Shown: positions 17,131 through 24,720 of the stretch, one piece after another
Position numbering within the stretch: the first letter of the stretch is position 1
Layout: each line of letters opens with the position of its first letter
NCBI RefSeq assembly: GCF_014651875.1
Contig: NZ_BMXS01000025.1
Span: 1-64,000, forward strand
Source of the DNA: Litchfieldella qijiaojingensis
Lineage (GTDB): Bacteria; Pseudomonadota; Gammaproteobacteria; Pseudomonadales; Halomonadaceae
Direction: 5' to 3'
Length of the DNA: 64,000 bases
Made by a program: the position numbers and the translations under genes
Notes under the pieces: generated by a model
The model's input: only the letters and a program-made list of their open reading frames with translations
Database searches by the model: none
Told to the model about the DNA's origin: nothing

Positions 17131-17217
17131 GTGATCTTACCCAGTAATCTTGGACACCGGGTTACGCGATTTTCCTGGCCTCGAGGGCCTCGGGACTGAT
17201 CAGCCCAATCGCACTGT
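17131..17217 (-). mobile_element. IS3-family insertion sequence remnant (transposase 3' end plus terminal repeat)
   Basis: On the minus strand the last codons read SAIGLISPEALEARKIA then stop (17162-17164), matching the H-S-A-x-x-x-x-S-P-E-x-x-E ending of IS3-type OrfB integrases. The region 17131-17158 that follows resembles an IS end, with TCTTGGACACC reading on the plus strand. The element is truncated at about 17217, where iolB-like sequence begins at a shared ACTGTGCC. Insertion followed by deletion explains the arrangement. Confidence 0.65.
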
Positions 17218-17345
17218 GCCTTGGAGAGCAACAAAGGTTAAATCACTGCTCGACGATCCATTCGTGAATCGGGTCGTTCTGGAATTTCCACTCGCGTTTC
17301 GGGCCGGCCATCATATTCAGGTAATTGAGTTCGTAACCGCGGGTA
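17218..17345 (-). pseudogene. iolB: 3' remnant of a second iolB gene
   Basis: The minus strand reads in frame from about 17343 through NYLNMMAGPKREWKFQNDP and IHEWIVEQ to a stop at 17243-17245. The intact IolB at 18537 ends YYLNVMAGPKREWKFQNDPV and HEWIVKR. The downstream untranslated bases also match. Divergence at the DNA level is roughly one base in seven or eight, so this is not a fresh local duplication. It is more likely the relic of an older or imported inositol locus. Confidence 0.8.
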
Positions 17346-17383
17346 CCGCTATTTTCTTTTCTTGTCAGTGATCGAAGCTGGAA

Positions 17384-18253
17384 TCATCCCTGACCACTGG
17401 CCGAGTTATCGTCCTTGCCGGTAGCCTCACGGGCCTTGTCCTGCCGAACACCGAGTGCGATCGCCAGCGTTTGGGACAGACACAGTGAGGCCGTCAGGCC
17501 GCGGAAACTCTTGACTTCCGCCTCGTGCACCACGAGCGAGACATCGGCCAGCCGTGCCAAGGGACTAAGGTTGGAATCGGTAATCACGACCAGTGGTATG
17601 CCGCGTTCCCTGGCCTCGGCGGCAATCTCACGTGACTCCTGGGCATAAGGCGAGAAACTGATCACCAGCAGGGCATCCCGTTTGCCGACGGACTTCATCT
17701 GCTCACCGTGCATTCCCCCCAACCCATTGACCAGAAAGGCCCGCTTGTCGATATGGTGCAAGGCGTAGGTGAAATAGCTGGCGACCACAAAGCTGCGCCG
17801 TGCCCCCATCACATGCACACTCTCCGCCCGCTCGAAGATGTCCAACGCCCGCTCCAGGTCACGTGGGTCGATACGTCCAGGCAACAATTCCAGGACCTCG
17901 CGATTGGCTTCGGCGAACTCCCACAGCAGTTGAGTGCTATCGGGCGTTTCCCCAGTCGCGGAGCGCACCGCACGGATGCGTTCGGCATAGTTGGGCAACT
18001 CATCGACAAGACGCGAGCGGAATAACTGCTGCATCTCCGAGAAGCCCTTGAAATCGAAGCTATTGGCAAAACGGATCAGCGTCGAAGGGGTAACCCCCGC
18101 CCTTTCGGCCAACTTGGCAACAGTGGCGAAGGCCACTTCCTGGGGGTGGTCCAGCAGAAAGCGTGCTGTCTGTTGGAGACGTCGACTCAAGGAGGCGTAT
18201 TCCTCAGTAATACGCGCTTCGAGTTCAGCGAAGTCCTGTGGGGTCTGAGACAT
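17384..18253 (-). CDS. RpiR/MurR-family regulator, probable inositol repressor IolR
   Basis: The start at 18253 (MSQTPQDFAELEARI) follows a purine-rich GGAAGGAAAG leader. The 289-residue protein has an N-terminal RpiR helix-turn-helix (about 20-80, with VAKLAERAGVTPSTLIRFAN) and a C-terminal SIS sugar-phosphate-binding domain (about 125-260, with VHVMGARRSFVVASYF and ISFSPYAQESREIA). It lies next to iolB and iolG and is preceded by a GGAA-N6-TTCC-like box. In rhizobia the RpiR-type IolR represses inositol genes through such boxes. The same role is inferred here, with an inositol-derived phosphate as the likely signal. Confidence 0.85.
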   Translation of the reverse strand: MSQTPQDFAELEARITEEYASLSRRLQQTARFLLDHPQEVAFATVAKLAERAGVTPSTLIRFANSFDFKGFSEMQQLFRSRLVDELPNYAERIRAVRSATGETPDSTQLLWEFAEANREVLELLPGRIDPRDLERALDIFERAESVHVMGARRSFVVASYFTYALHHIDKRAFLVNGLGGMHGEQMKSVGKRDALLVISFSPYAQESREIAAEARERGIPLVVITDSNLSPLARLADVSLVVHEAEVKSFRGLTASLCLSQTLAIALGVRQDKAREATGKDDNSASGQG

Positions 18254-18323
18254 GGTCGAACTTTCCTTCCGAGGCCACGGCACCCCGGTTTTGACATGAT
18301 CGCGAGTGCAGTCCAGTGGCAAT

Positions 18324-18337
18324 GAAATAGAAATTTC
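18324..18337. promoter_or_regulatory. IolR-type operator box upstream of the rpiR gene
   Basis: GAAATAGAAATTTC is a near-perfect 14-bp palindrome that fits GGAA-N6-TTCC with symmetrical G-to-A and C-to-T changes in the outer arms. It lies about 70 bp before the regulator start, consistent with autoregulation. The adjacent bases 18378-18393 (GGAAGTGGATATTTCC) form a looser second half-site pair. Confidence 0.6.
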
Positions 18338-18467
18338 ATGTATACGCTAGTGTAGAATGTACGATTTCCATGGTACAGGAAGTGGATATTTCCAGCCAGC
18401 GACCACGAATTTCTCGATGACCAACGGCTGCGGATAAGCCACGTTTCCCAGTGACGGGAAAAGAGAC

Positions 18468-18491
18468 AAAAAACCCCGCCATCAGGCGGGG
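18468..18491 (-). terminator. Rho-independent terminator of the iolG-iolB unit
   Basis: On the minus strand CCCCGCC pairs with GGCGGGG around TGAT and is followed by six T residues (plus-strand 18468-18473). It stands 46 bp after the iolB stop codon. The rest of 18254-18536 holds the regulator's promoter and no gene. Confidence 0.85.
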
Positions 18492-18536
18492 AAACAAGGC
18501 GTCCACACTGTGCCTCGGAGAGAACTGGAGGTTATC

Positions 18537-19340
18537 TCACCGCTTGACGATCCACTCGTGAACCGGGTCGTTCTGGAATTTCCACTCGCGCTTCGGGCCG
18601 GCCATCACGTTCAAGTAATAGAGTTCGTAACCGTGCGGCACCCCTGCCGGGTGATAGCCACGTGGCACCATAACGCAACAGCCATCCTCTACCGCCATGG
18701 TCTCGTCCAGCGAGCGGTCGTCCGTGTAGACACGCTGGAAGGCAAATCCTTGAGATGGGTTCAAACGGTGGTAGTAGGTTTCCTCGAGAATGGACTCTTC
18801 CGGAAGGTTGTCCACGTCATGCTTGTGCGGCGGATAGCTCGACCAGTTGCCCGCCGGCGTATAGACCTCGACCACCAGCAAACTGTCGGCTGCCTCGGTT
18901 TCCGGGAGGATGTCCTGGATATGGCGGGTATTGCTGCCGGTTCCTCGGGTACTGCGCTTGACCTGCTCGGGGGCGATCAACCGTGCCGGATAGCTGCCTT
19001 TGCCAGGCGCACTGCATACCGCCAGCTCCAGATCGGTGGTCGCTTCGACACTGAAACCGACACCATTGGGCAGGTAGACGGCATATGGGGGTATCTTCTC
19101 GAAGATGTCCATACGCTCACCGATATCCTCCCAGCGGTCGTTGCCGCTGGTCACGGTGGCGCGGCCGGATAGCAGCACCAGGCAGTGCTCTCGGTTACCG
19201 GTGTTGCCTTCAATCTGCTGGCCCTTGGAGAGTTTGTGAACCCGAAAACCGACATAGTCCCAGCCAGCGGATTCCGGGGTGACTTCGAGCATTTTACCCT
19301 GCTCATCAGGTTGCTGGGGGCGTACCAGAAGCGATGTCAT
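18537..19340 (-). CDS. iolB: 5-deoxy-glucuronate isomerase
   Basis: This 267-residue cupin-fold enzyme converts 5-deoxy-D-glucuronate to 5-dehydro-2-deoxy-D-gluconate in myo-inositol breakdown. The recognisable features are the N-terminal GWDYVGFRVHKL segment, SYPPHKHDVD with metal-binding histidines, EETYYHRLNPSQGFAFQRVY, and the C-terminal VMAGPKREWKFQNDP. AAGGAGG precedes the ATG by 6 nt. It follows iolG by 40 bp and ends at a clear terminator, forming a two-gene minus-strand operon divergent from the importer and the other iol genes. Confidence 0.95.
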   Translation of the reverse strand: MTSLLVRPQQPDEQGKMLEVTPESAGWDYVGFRVHKLSKGQQIEGNTGNREHCLVLLSGRATVTSGNDRWEDIGERMDIFEKIPPYAVYLPNGVGFSVEATTDLELAVCSAPGKGSYPARLIAPEQVKRSTRGTGSNTRHIQDILPETEAADSLLVVEVYTPAGNWSSYPPHKHDVDNLPEESILEETYYHRLNPSQGFAFQRVYTDDRSLDETMAVEDGCCVMVPRGYHPAGVPHGYELYYLNVMAGPKREWKFQNDPVHEWIVKR

Positions 19341-19380
19341 CGATGCCCTCCTTTACAGTCTTCACTAGTCAGTCGGTGGT

Positions 19381-20376
19381 TCAGCGAATGTCATTCAGGG
19401 CAATGCGGCAACCTTCGCGCAGCGAGCGCTCGGCTGCCTCAGCCAGTCGCAGGGCCTCCAGCCCATCCTGGGCACTGGTCAGTGGAGGGCGGTGCTCCTG
19501 CCAGGCCGTCACGAAATCGTCGATCTCGTTGCGATAGGCCACCGCATAGCGCTCCAGGAAGAACCATTTCGGCTTGTCCTCGACCTGCCCCTCTTCGCCG
19601 GTGAAACGCAACCGCGTATCGGTTTCGTTCTGCGCCTGAAGCATACCGGCACTGCCGAACGCCTCGATGCGCTGATCGTAGCCATAACAGGCACGGCGTG
19701 AGTTATTGATATGGCAAAGTCGACCACTCGCCGTCGTCAGGGTGACCATGGCGGTGTCGATATCCCCTGCCTCGCCGATGGCCGGATCGATCAGGCAACT
19801 GCCACTGGCCTGCACATGGGTAACTGGCTCATCCAGCAGCCAGCGTGCCATGTCGAAATCGTGGATCATCATGTCACGGAACAGGCCGCCCGAGGCAGCG
19901 ACGTAGTCGGCGGGGGGCGGCGCCGGATCCCGGCTGATGATGGTCAACGTCTCCAGGGTACCGATACGCCCCTCTACCAAGGCGTGCTTCAAGGCCGCGA
20001 ACTGGGGATCGTGGCGACGATTGAAGCCCAGGGCACAGGTCACCGGATGGCTGGCCAATACCTCCAGGACCTCTCGGGTTCGCTCCAAGTCCAAGGCGAT
20101 GGGTTTCTCGCAGAGCACCGCCTTACCGGCCCGCGCCGCCCGCTCCAGGTATTCGGCATGAGTCGGTGTGCTCGAGGCTATCAGCACGGCGTCGATGGCA
20201 TCATCGGCGAAGATGTCATCGACGCTCAGGGCGCTGCAGCCATACTCCTGGGCAAGCGCTTCAGCCGCGGGGTGATGGAAGTCGGCGACCGCCGCCAGGG
20301 TAACCCGAGGGTGACTGTCGATGGCACCGGCATGGACCTTGCCGATACGGCCCGCGCCAATCAGGGCGAGTCTCAT
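19381..20376 (-). CDS. iolG: Inositol 2-dehydrogenase
   Basis: The start at 20376 (MRLALIGAGRIG) has AGAGGAAA upstream and removes ten leader-coded residues. The 331-residue Gfo/Idh/MocA enzyme has the GAGRIG nucleotide-binding motif at 7-12, the EKP motif at 90-92 and the GGLFRDMMIHDFDMARWL segment with catalytic Asp and His. It oxidises myo-inositol to 2-keto-myo-inositol with NAD+. It is first in the iolG-iolB unit and divergent from the inositol importer; the 287-bp gap carries two operator boxes. Confidence 0.92.
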   Translation of the reverse strand: MRLALIGAGRIGKVHAGAIDSHPRVTLAAVADFHHPAAEALAQEYGCSALSVDDIFADDAIDAVLIASSTPTHAEYLERAARAGKAVLCEKPIALDLERTREVLEVLASHPVTCALGFNRRHDPQFAALKHALVEGRIGTLETLTIISRDPAPPPADYVAASGGLFRDMMIHDFDMARWLLDEPVTHVQASGSCLIDPAIGEAGDIDTAMVTLTTASGRLCHINNSRRACYGYDQRIEAFGSAGMLQAQNETDTRLRFTGEEGQVEDKPKWFFLERYAVAYRNEIDDFVTAWQEHRPPLTSAQDGLEALRLAEAAERSLREGCRIALNDIR

Positions 20377-20524
20377 AGGGTTTCCTCTTGTTTGTCGCTG
20401 GGACATGGATTGTCGTTGCGGTACGTTTCAGGCCCGTCCTATACCGTCATCCCGCGGGAGGGCATACCGGACCTTGCCCAGCCATGACCTAGGCTTGAGT
20501 GCTTGTGGGTCAGTCTAGACAAGC

Positions 20525-20538
20525 GGAATAAAAATTCC
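20525..20538. promoter_or_regulatory. IolR-type operator box 1 in the iolG / importer intergenic region
   Basis: GGAATAAAAATTCC fits GGAA-N6-TTCC exactly. It lies about 150 bp before iolG and 125 bp before the importer gene. The same consensus is the reported IolR site in Sinorhizobium. It is one of three boxes near inositol genes in this window. Confidence 0.7.
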
Positions 20539-20584
20539 ATTAATACCAAAGTATAGAATTTATGGTTTGAAAATCCGCATAAAT

Positions 20585-20598
20585 GGAATCTATATTTC
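20585..20598. promoter_or_regulatory. IolR-type operator box 2 in the iolG / importer intergenic region
   Basis: GGAATCTATATTTC matches GGAA-N6-TTTC, one base from the consensus. It lies 65 bp before the binding-protein start at 20664 and 60 bp from box 1, about six helical turns away, which would allow cooperative or looped binding. Confidence 0.65.
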
Positions 20599-20663
20599 AT
20601 ATTGCATCAGCTAGCTCTACAGCGCTGAGAACGACATAACGACAACCACGAGGAATATGATCC

Positions 20664-21599
20664 ATGACACGTCTCTCTCAATGGCTGCTCGCCTCGACCG
20701 CTACCGTTGCCCTTATGAGCGGTTCCGTTCACGCGGACGGCAATCGGTTCGTCATGGTTACGCATGGCGTTCCCTCCGACCCGTTCTGGTCCGTGGTCAA
20801 AAATGGAGCCGAAGCGGCCGCTGACCAGATAGGTGCCACACTGGAGTATCGCGCCCCGTCCACTTTCGACATGGCCAAGATGCAGCAGCTCATCGAGGCG
20901 GCTGTGGCCTCGGACCCAGATGGTCTGATCGTCTCCTTCACTGACGAGGATGCACTGGGTGGCGTCGTTCAGAAAGCCGCCGACAATGGCATTCCAGTCA
21001 TCACCATCAACTCCGGCGGTGACGTCGCAGGCAAGTACGGAACCCGCCTCCATATCGGCCAAAGCGAATACGAAGCCGGCAAGCAGGCCGCCGAACGCAT
21101 GCGGGAAATGGGTGTTGAAAAAGGCCTCTGCGTCAATCATGAGCAGGGTAACCAGGGACTCGACCAGCGTTGCGATGGCTTCATTGCAGGCTTTGATGGC
21201 AACGCTGAGCAGCTGGCAACGACCCACGACCCTGTGGAGATCCGCAATGCCATCGTCGCTTATCTCAACCAGAACGGCGATGTTGGCGGAATCCTGACTT
21301 TGGGCACGCTGGCCGCCGAACCGTTGGTGCGCGCCATGCGTGAGCAGGGTGCCACGGACATGTTCACGCTCGGGACCTTCGATCTCTCCCCCAGCATCCT
21401 CGAGGCCCTCGAGCAGGGCGAGCTGGACTTCGCTATCGACCAGCAGCAGTACCTCCAGGGTTATCTGCCCGTGATGTTCCTCGATCAGTACGCCAAGAAT
21501 GGCCTGCTGCCGGCTGGGGACGTTCCGACCGGCCCAGGTTTCGTGACCCAGGAAAACGCCGCGCAGGTAATCGAGCTGAGCAAGCAGGGCATTCGCTGA
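20664..21599 (+). CDS. Inositol ABC importer, periplasmic binding protein
   Basis: This 311-residue protein has a signal peptide ending near Val-His-Ala and a ribose-binding-protein (Peripla_BP_4) fold. Landmarks are FVMVTHGVPSDPFWSVVKNG, the GLIVSFTDEDALGGVVQKA strand-turn and IDQQQYLQGYLPVMFLDQYA near the hinge. Position at the head of the inositol operon points to myo-inositol or an isomer as ligand. A GC-rich hairpin follows its stop. It is not the parent of the fragment at 16945, whose C-terminus differs. Confidence 0.85.
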   Translation: MTRLSQWLLASTATVALMSGSVHADGNRFVMVTHGVPSDPFWSVVKNGAEAAADQIGATLEYRAPSTFDMAKMQQLIEAAVASDPDGLIVSFTDEDALGGVVQKAADNGIPVITINSGGDVAGKYGTRLHIGQSEYEAGKQAAERMREMGVEKGLCVNHEQGNQGLDQRCDGFIAGFDGNAEQLATTHDPVEIRNAIVAYLNQNGDVGGILTLGTLAAEPLVRAMREQGATDMFTLGTFDLSPSILEALEQGELDFAIDQQQYLQGYLPVMFLDQYAKNGLLPAGDVPTGPGFVTQENAAQVIELSKQGIR

Positions 21600-21616
21600 T
21601 ATCCACCTAACTGCAT

Positions 21617-21637
21617 GGGCCCGGCATGGCCGGGCCC
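21617..21637 (+). promoter_or_regulatory. GC hairpin between importer binding protein and permease genes
   Basis: GGGCCCGG at 21617-21624 pairs with CCGGGCCC at 21630-21637 around a 5-nt loop. There is no T tract. It probably stabilises the 3' end of the abundant binding-protein transcript. Confidence 0.6.
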
Positions 21638-21649
21638 GGGAGTCGAGTC

Positions 21650-22780
21650 ATGAAATCCAACGAAGCCACTCATTCTACCGCTGCAGCGGCCGGGCATCAG
21701 GATGAGCGCCTACGCCAGGTTCCCCTCTGGAAGAAGGCGCTGAGCCGCCCCGAGTTGGGCGCACTGGCCGGGACCGTTCTGGTGCTTGCTTTCTTTATCG
21801 TTGCCGCCAGCGGCACCGGCATGTTCACGCCGGCAGGCATCCTCAACTTCCTCGAAGTGGCGGCCCAGTTGGGGATCATCGCCACCGCTGCAGCGCTGTT
21901 GATGATCGGTGGTGAGTTCGACCTCTCCATCGGATCGATGATCGGCTTGGCTGGCATCCTGATCGCCATCCCCGCAGTGGAATACGGTTGGCCGTTGTGG
22001 GCCGCCATCCTGCTGGCCTTCTCCTGTGCGGCCCTGGTGGGTTGGATAAACGGCTACCTGGTCAACCGCACTGGGCTGCCTTCCTTCATCGTGACCCTGG
22101 GCTTCTTGTTCATTCTGCGCGGCCTGGCGATCGGCATCAGCCGTCTGCTGACCGGGCGTACCCAGATCGGTGGTATCCATGACCACATCCCCGGCGACTG
22201 GTTTGCGGCCCTGTTCTCGGGCGAGGTGGCCACAGGTCTCTTCAGTTGGATGGCCGCACAGGGCTGGATCGCCACCAACTTCGCGGGCAACCCGGTCGTC
22301 ACGGGCATTCCGGTTTCTATCGTCTGGTGGCTGGGACTCACCGCCGCAGCAACCTGGGTGCTGCTCTTCACGCCCTACGGAAACTGGATCTTCGCCAGCG
22401 GCGGTGATGCCAACGCAGCACGCAACTCCGGCGTGCCAGTGCATCGAGTCAAGATCTCGCTGTTCATGTTCACCGCCCTCTCGGCCACCGTCTTCGCCTG
22501 CCTCCAGGTGATGGACACCGGCTCGGCCGACACCATTCGCGGGCTGCTCAAGGAGCTAGAAGCAATCATCGCCGTGGTCATCGGGGGTGCCTTGTTGACT
22601 GGGGGTTATGGCTCGGCCATCGGCGCCGCGCTGGGCGCCCTGATTTTCGGCCTGGTACAGATGGGTATCTTCTATACCGGTGTCAACACCGACTGGTTCC
22701 AGGTCTTCCTGGGTGTGATGCTGCTGGTGGCCGTGCTGTTCAACAACTTTATGCGCAAGAAGGCGATGGAGGCCAAGTGA
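21650..22780 (+). CDS. Inositol ABC importer, permease
   Basis: The start at 21650 ([10 protein letters not shown]) has GGGAG upstream; an earlier in-frame start at 21626 lies inside the hairpin. The 376-residue protein has a cytoplasmic N-terminal tail and about ten helices of the RbsC type. It includes the [20 protein letters not shown] motif, [18 protein letters not shown] and [18 protein letters not shown]. It forms the membrane channel of a ribose-class importer. It is 1 bp from the ATPase gene, so all three importer genes are one unit. Confidence 0.9.
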   Translation: MKSNEATHSTAAAAGHQDERLRQVPLWKKALSRPELGALAGTVLVLAFFIVAASGTGMFTPAGILNFLEVAAQLGIIATAAALLMIGGEFDLSIGSMIGLAGILIAIPAVEYGWPLWAAILLAFSCAALVGWINGYLVNRTGLPSFIVTLGFLFILRGLAIGISRLLTGRTQIGGIHDHIPGDWFAALFSGEVATGLFSWMAAQGWIATNFAGNPVVTGIPVSIVWWLGLTAAATWVLLFTPYGNWIFASGGDANAARNSGVPVHRVKISLFMFTALSATVFACLQVMDTGSADTIRGLLKELEAIIAVVIGGALLTGGYGSAIGAALGALIFGLVQMGIFYTGVNTDWFQVFLGVMLLVAVLFNNFMRKKAMEAK

Positions 22781-22781
22781 G

Positions 22782-23660
22782 ATGAGTGAACGTACGCCCA
22801 TGATCGAGATGCGCAACGTCAGCAAGCACTTCGGCAGCGTCATCGCCCTGAGTGACATCTCGATGCAAGTGTATTCCGGCGAGGTCATGTGCCTGCTGGG
22901 TGACAATGGCGCCGGCAAGTCGACCTTGATCAAGACCCTATCGGGTGTTCACCAGCCGACCCATGGCGATATGCTCCTGGGTGGCAAGCCGACGCGCTTC
23001 AAGTCGCCGGCCTACGCTCTGGACGCCGGCATCGCCACCGTCTTCCAGGATCTGGCGATGATCCCGCTGATGTCCATCACCCGTAACTTCTTCATGGGCC
23101 GCGAGCCGACCGTCGGCTGGGGTCCCTTCAAGCGTATCGACTGGAAGCATGCCGACCGGATCGCCAAGCAGGAGATGGCCAAGATCGGCATCGATGTGCG
23201 CGACCCTAGCCAACCGGTCGGCACGCTCTCCGGCGGTGAGCGCCAGTGTGTGGCCATCGCCCGTGCGGTCTATTTCGGCGCCAAGGTGCTGATCCTGGAC
23301 GAGCCCACCTCGGCACTGGGGGTCAAGCAGGCCTCTGTGGTACTGCGCTACATCGCCAAGGCGCGTGCCGACGGCCTGGCGGTGATCTTCATCACCCACA
23401 ACGTGCATCACGCCTATCCCGTTGCCGACGCCTTCACCCTGCTAGCGCGCGGCTCCAGCCTGGGCACCTTCCGCAAGGAAGATATCTCGCGAGAAGAGGT
23501 GCTCAACATGATGGCCGGCGGTGCGGAGCTGGAGAGCCTCGATGCCGAGTTGGCCGAGTTCCAGCGCAGTGACCAAGAGCAAAAGGCGGCGCAAGGCGCT
23601 GGGGCGCCAGTGTCTACGCCAGGCGCCCCCCCCCAGGCCCATGCCGCCGGCGGTCATTGA
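22782..23660 (+). CDS. Inositol ABC importer, ATP-binding protein
   Basis: This 292-residue protein is a single nucleotide-binding domain with Walker [13 protein letters not shown], signature [14 protein letters not shown] and Walker [13 protein letters not shown]. Sugar importers of this class often use a duplicated ATPase; here only one domain is present, as in the FrcA-type ATPases of rhizobial fructose and inositol systems. A Gln/Ala/Pro-rich tail of about 30 residues follows the domain. It is followed by a 22-bp gap and then a sugar isomerase gene. Confidence 0.9.
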   Translation: MSERTPMIEMRNVSKHFGSVIALSDISMQVYSGEVMCLLGDNGAGKSTLIKTLSGVHQPTHGDMLLGGKPTRFKSPAYALDAGIATVFQDLAMIPLMSITRNFFMGREPTVGWGPFKRIDWKHADRIAKQEMAKIGIDVRDPSQPVGTLSGGERQCVAIARAVYFGAKVLILDEPTSALGVKQASVVLRYIAKARADGLAVIFITHNVHHAYPVADAFTLLARGSSLGTFRKEDISREEVLNMMAGGAELESLDAELAEFQRSDQEQKAAQGAGAPVSTPGAPPQAHAAGGH

Positions 23661-23682
23661 AACAGAGCGGAAGCAAGAGCGG

Positions 23683-24486
23683 ATGACCATGCACGCAACG
23701 AGAAAGACATCACCCTTCACCCTGTCGGTATGTGCCGAGATGGTGTTCCGGGACTTACCGATGAAGGAGAGGGTCCAGCGGATCGACGCTCTCGGCTTTC
23801 AGGTGGAGCTCTGGGACTGGACAAAGCACAACCTGAAGATGCTGGCCGGAACGGGCGCGACGTTTTCTTCTATGACGGGGTATGTGAGCGGCACTCTCTC
23901 GGACCGGGAGGGGGCGGATGAACTGGTCCGGACGGCCAGACAGTCCATCGATGTCGCCAAGGAGCTGGGCATACCGCGACTGAACCTGCATGGCACGGGC
24001 CTCGATGGAGAGGGGCTTCCCGTCAAGCCCGCCAAGGAGGTCACCGGCGCCATGTGGATCAAGGCCCATGACACCCTGAACCGACTGGCGGACCTTGGCC
24101 AGGAACACGGCGTCACCTTCGTCCTGGAAAACCTGAATACCGACGTCGATCACCCCGGCGTGCCCTTCGCACGGGCCGCCGATGTGCTGGAACTGGTGGC
24201 GAGCGTAGACCGCCAGGAAGTCCGGATGATGCTGGATCTCTACCATGCACAAATCGGCGAGGGAAACCTGATCGAGCTGATTCGACGGTGTGCGCCCTAT
24301 ATCGGGGAAGTCCAGGTCGCCGACGTGCCGGGACGCTGTGAGCCAGGCACGGGGGAAATCAACTATCCAGCAATTGCCCAAGCTCTTTTTGATATCGGCT
24401 ATCGAGGCAACGTGGGACTGGAAGGCTGGGCATCGGACGACGACGAACTCGCCCTGCAACGGTTCGCAGAGGCATTCAGCCTTTAA
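23683..24486 (+). CDS. TIM-barrel sugar isomerase, hydroxypyruvate-isomerase-like
   Basis: This protein of about 267 residues (start 23683 or the next ATG at 23689) is an AP-endonuclease-2-type TIM barrel. The LENLNTDVDHPGVPF strand with metal-binding Glu, MMLDLYHAQIGEGNL, VQVADVPGRCEPGTGEINYP and the late GLEGW segment follow hydroxypyruvate isomerase. In an inositol operon such proteins may isomerise inososes (IolI-like) or process a side product. The true substrate cannot be decided from sequence. Longer reading frames toward 23521 only extend through the ATPase tail. Confidence 0.75.
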   Translation: MTMHATRKTSPFTLSVCAEMVFRDLPMKERVQRIDALGFQVELWDWTKHNLKMLAGTGATFSSMTGYVSGTLSDREGADELVRTARQSIDVAKELGIPRLNLHGTGLDGEGLPVKPAKEVTGAMWIKAHDTLNRLADLGQEHGVTFVLENLNTDVDHPGVPFARAADVLELVASVDRQEVRMMLDLYHAQIGEGNLIELIRRCAPYIGEVQVADVPGRCEPGTGEINYPAIAQALFDIGYRGNVGLEGWASDDDELALQRFAEAFSL

Positions 24487-24720
24487 TTTGATGCATTGAA
24501 TGGCCGCTTTCTCGCCACGGAAAACCGCGCTTTACGCCGAATGAGCTTCCGCGAAGAAAAACATCCCGCAAGCCTTCCATGAACCGGTGCAGGCGGCTGG
24601 CCGCGATGAGGCATCGCCATGGATTGGTGGCGCCATAACGCTGCGAGAGCGGGAAAGCGCACGTCGGGCCTACTACCCCGGCGATGGACATCGATACGAC
24701 ATGCGACGTGGAGAGACAAT

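Noticed and set aside
17028-17234. 68-codon minus-strand frame across the IS3 remnant
   Set aside because: It uses a different frame from the conserved OrfB and binding-protein pieces, which are recognisable and in frame with their own stops.
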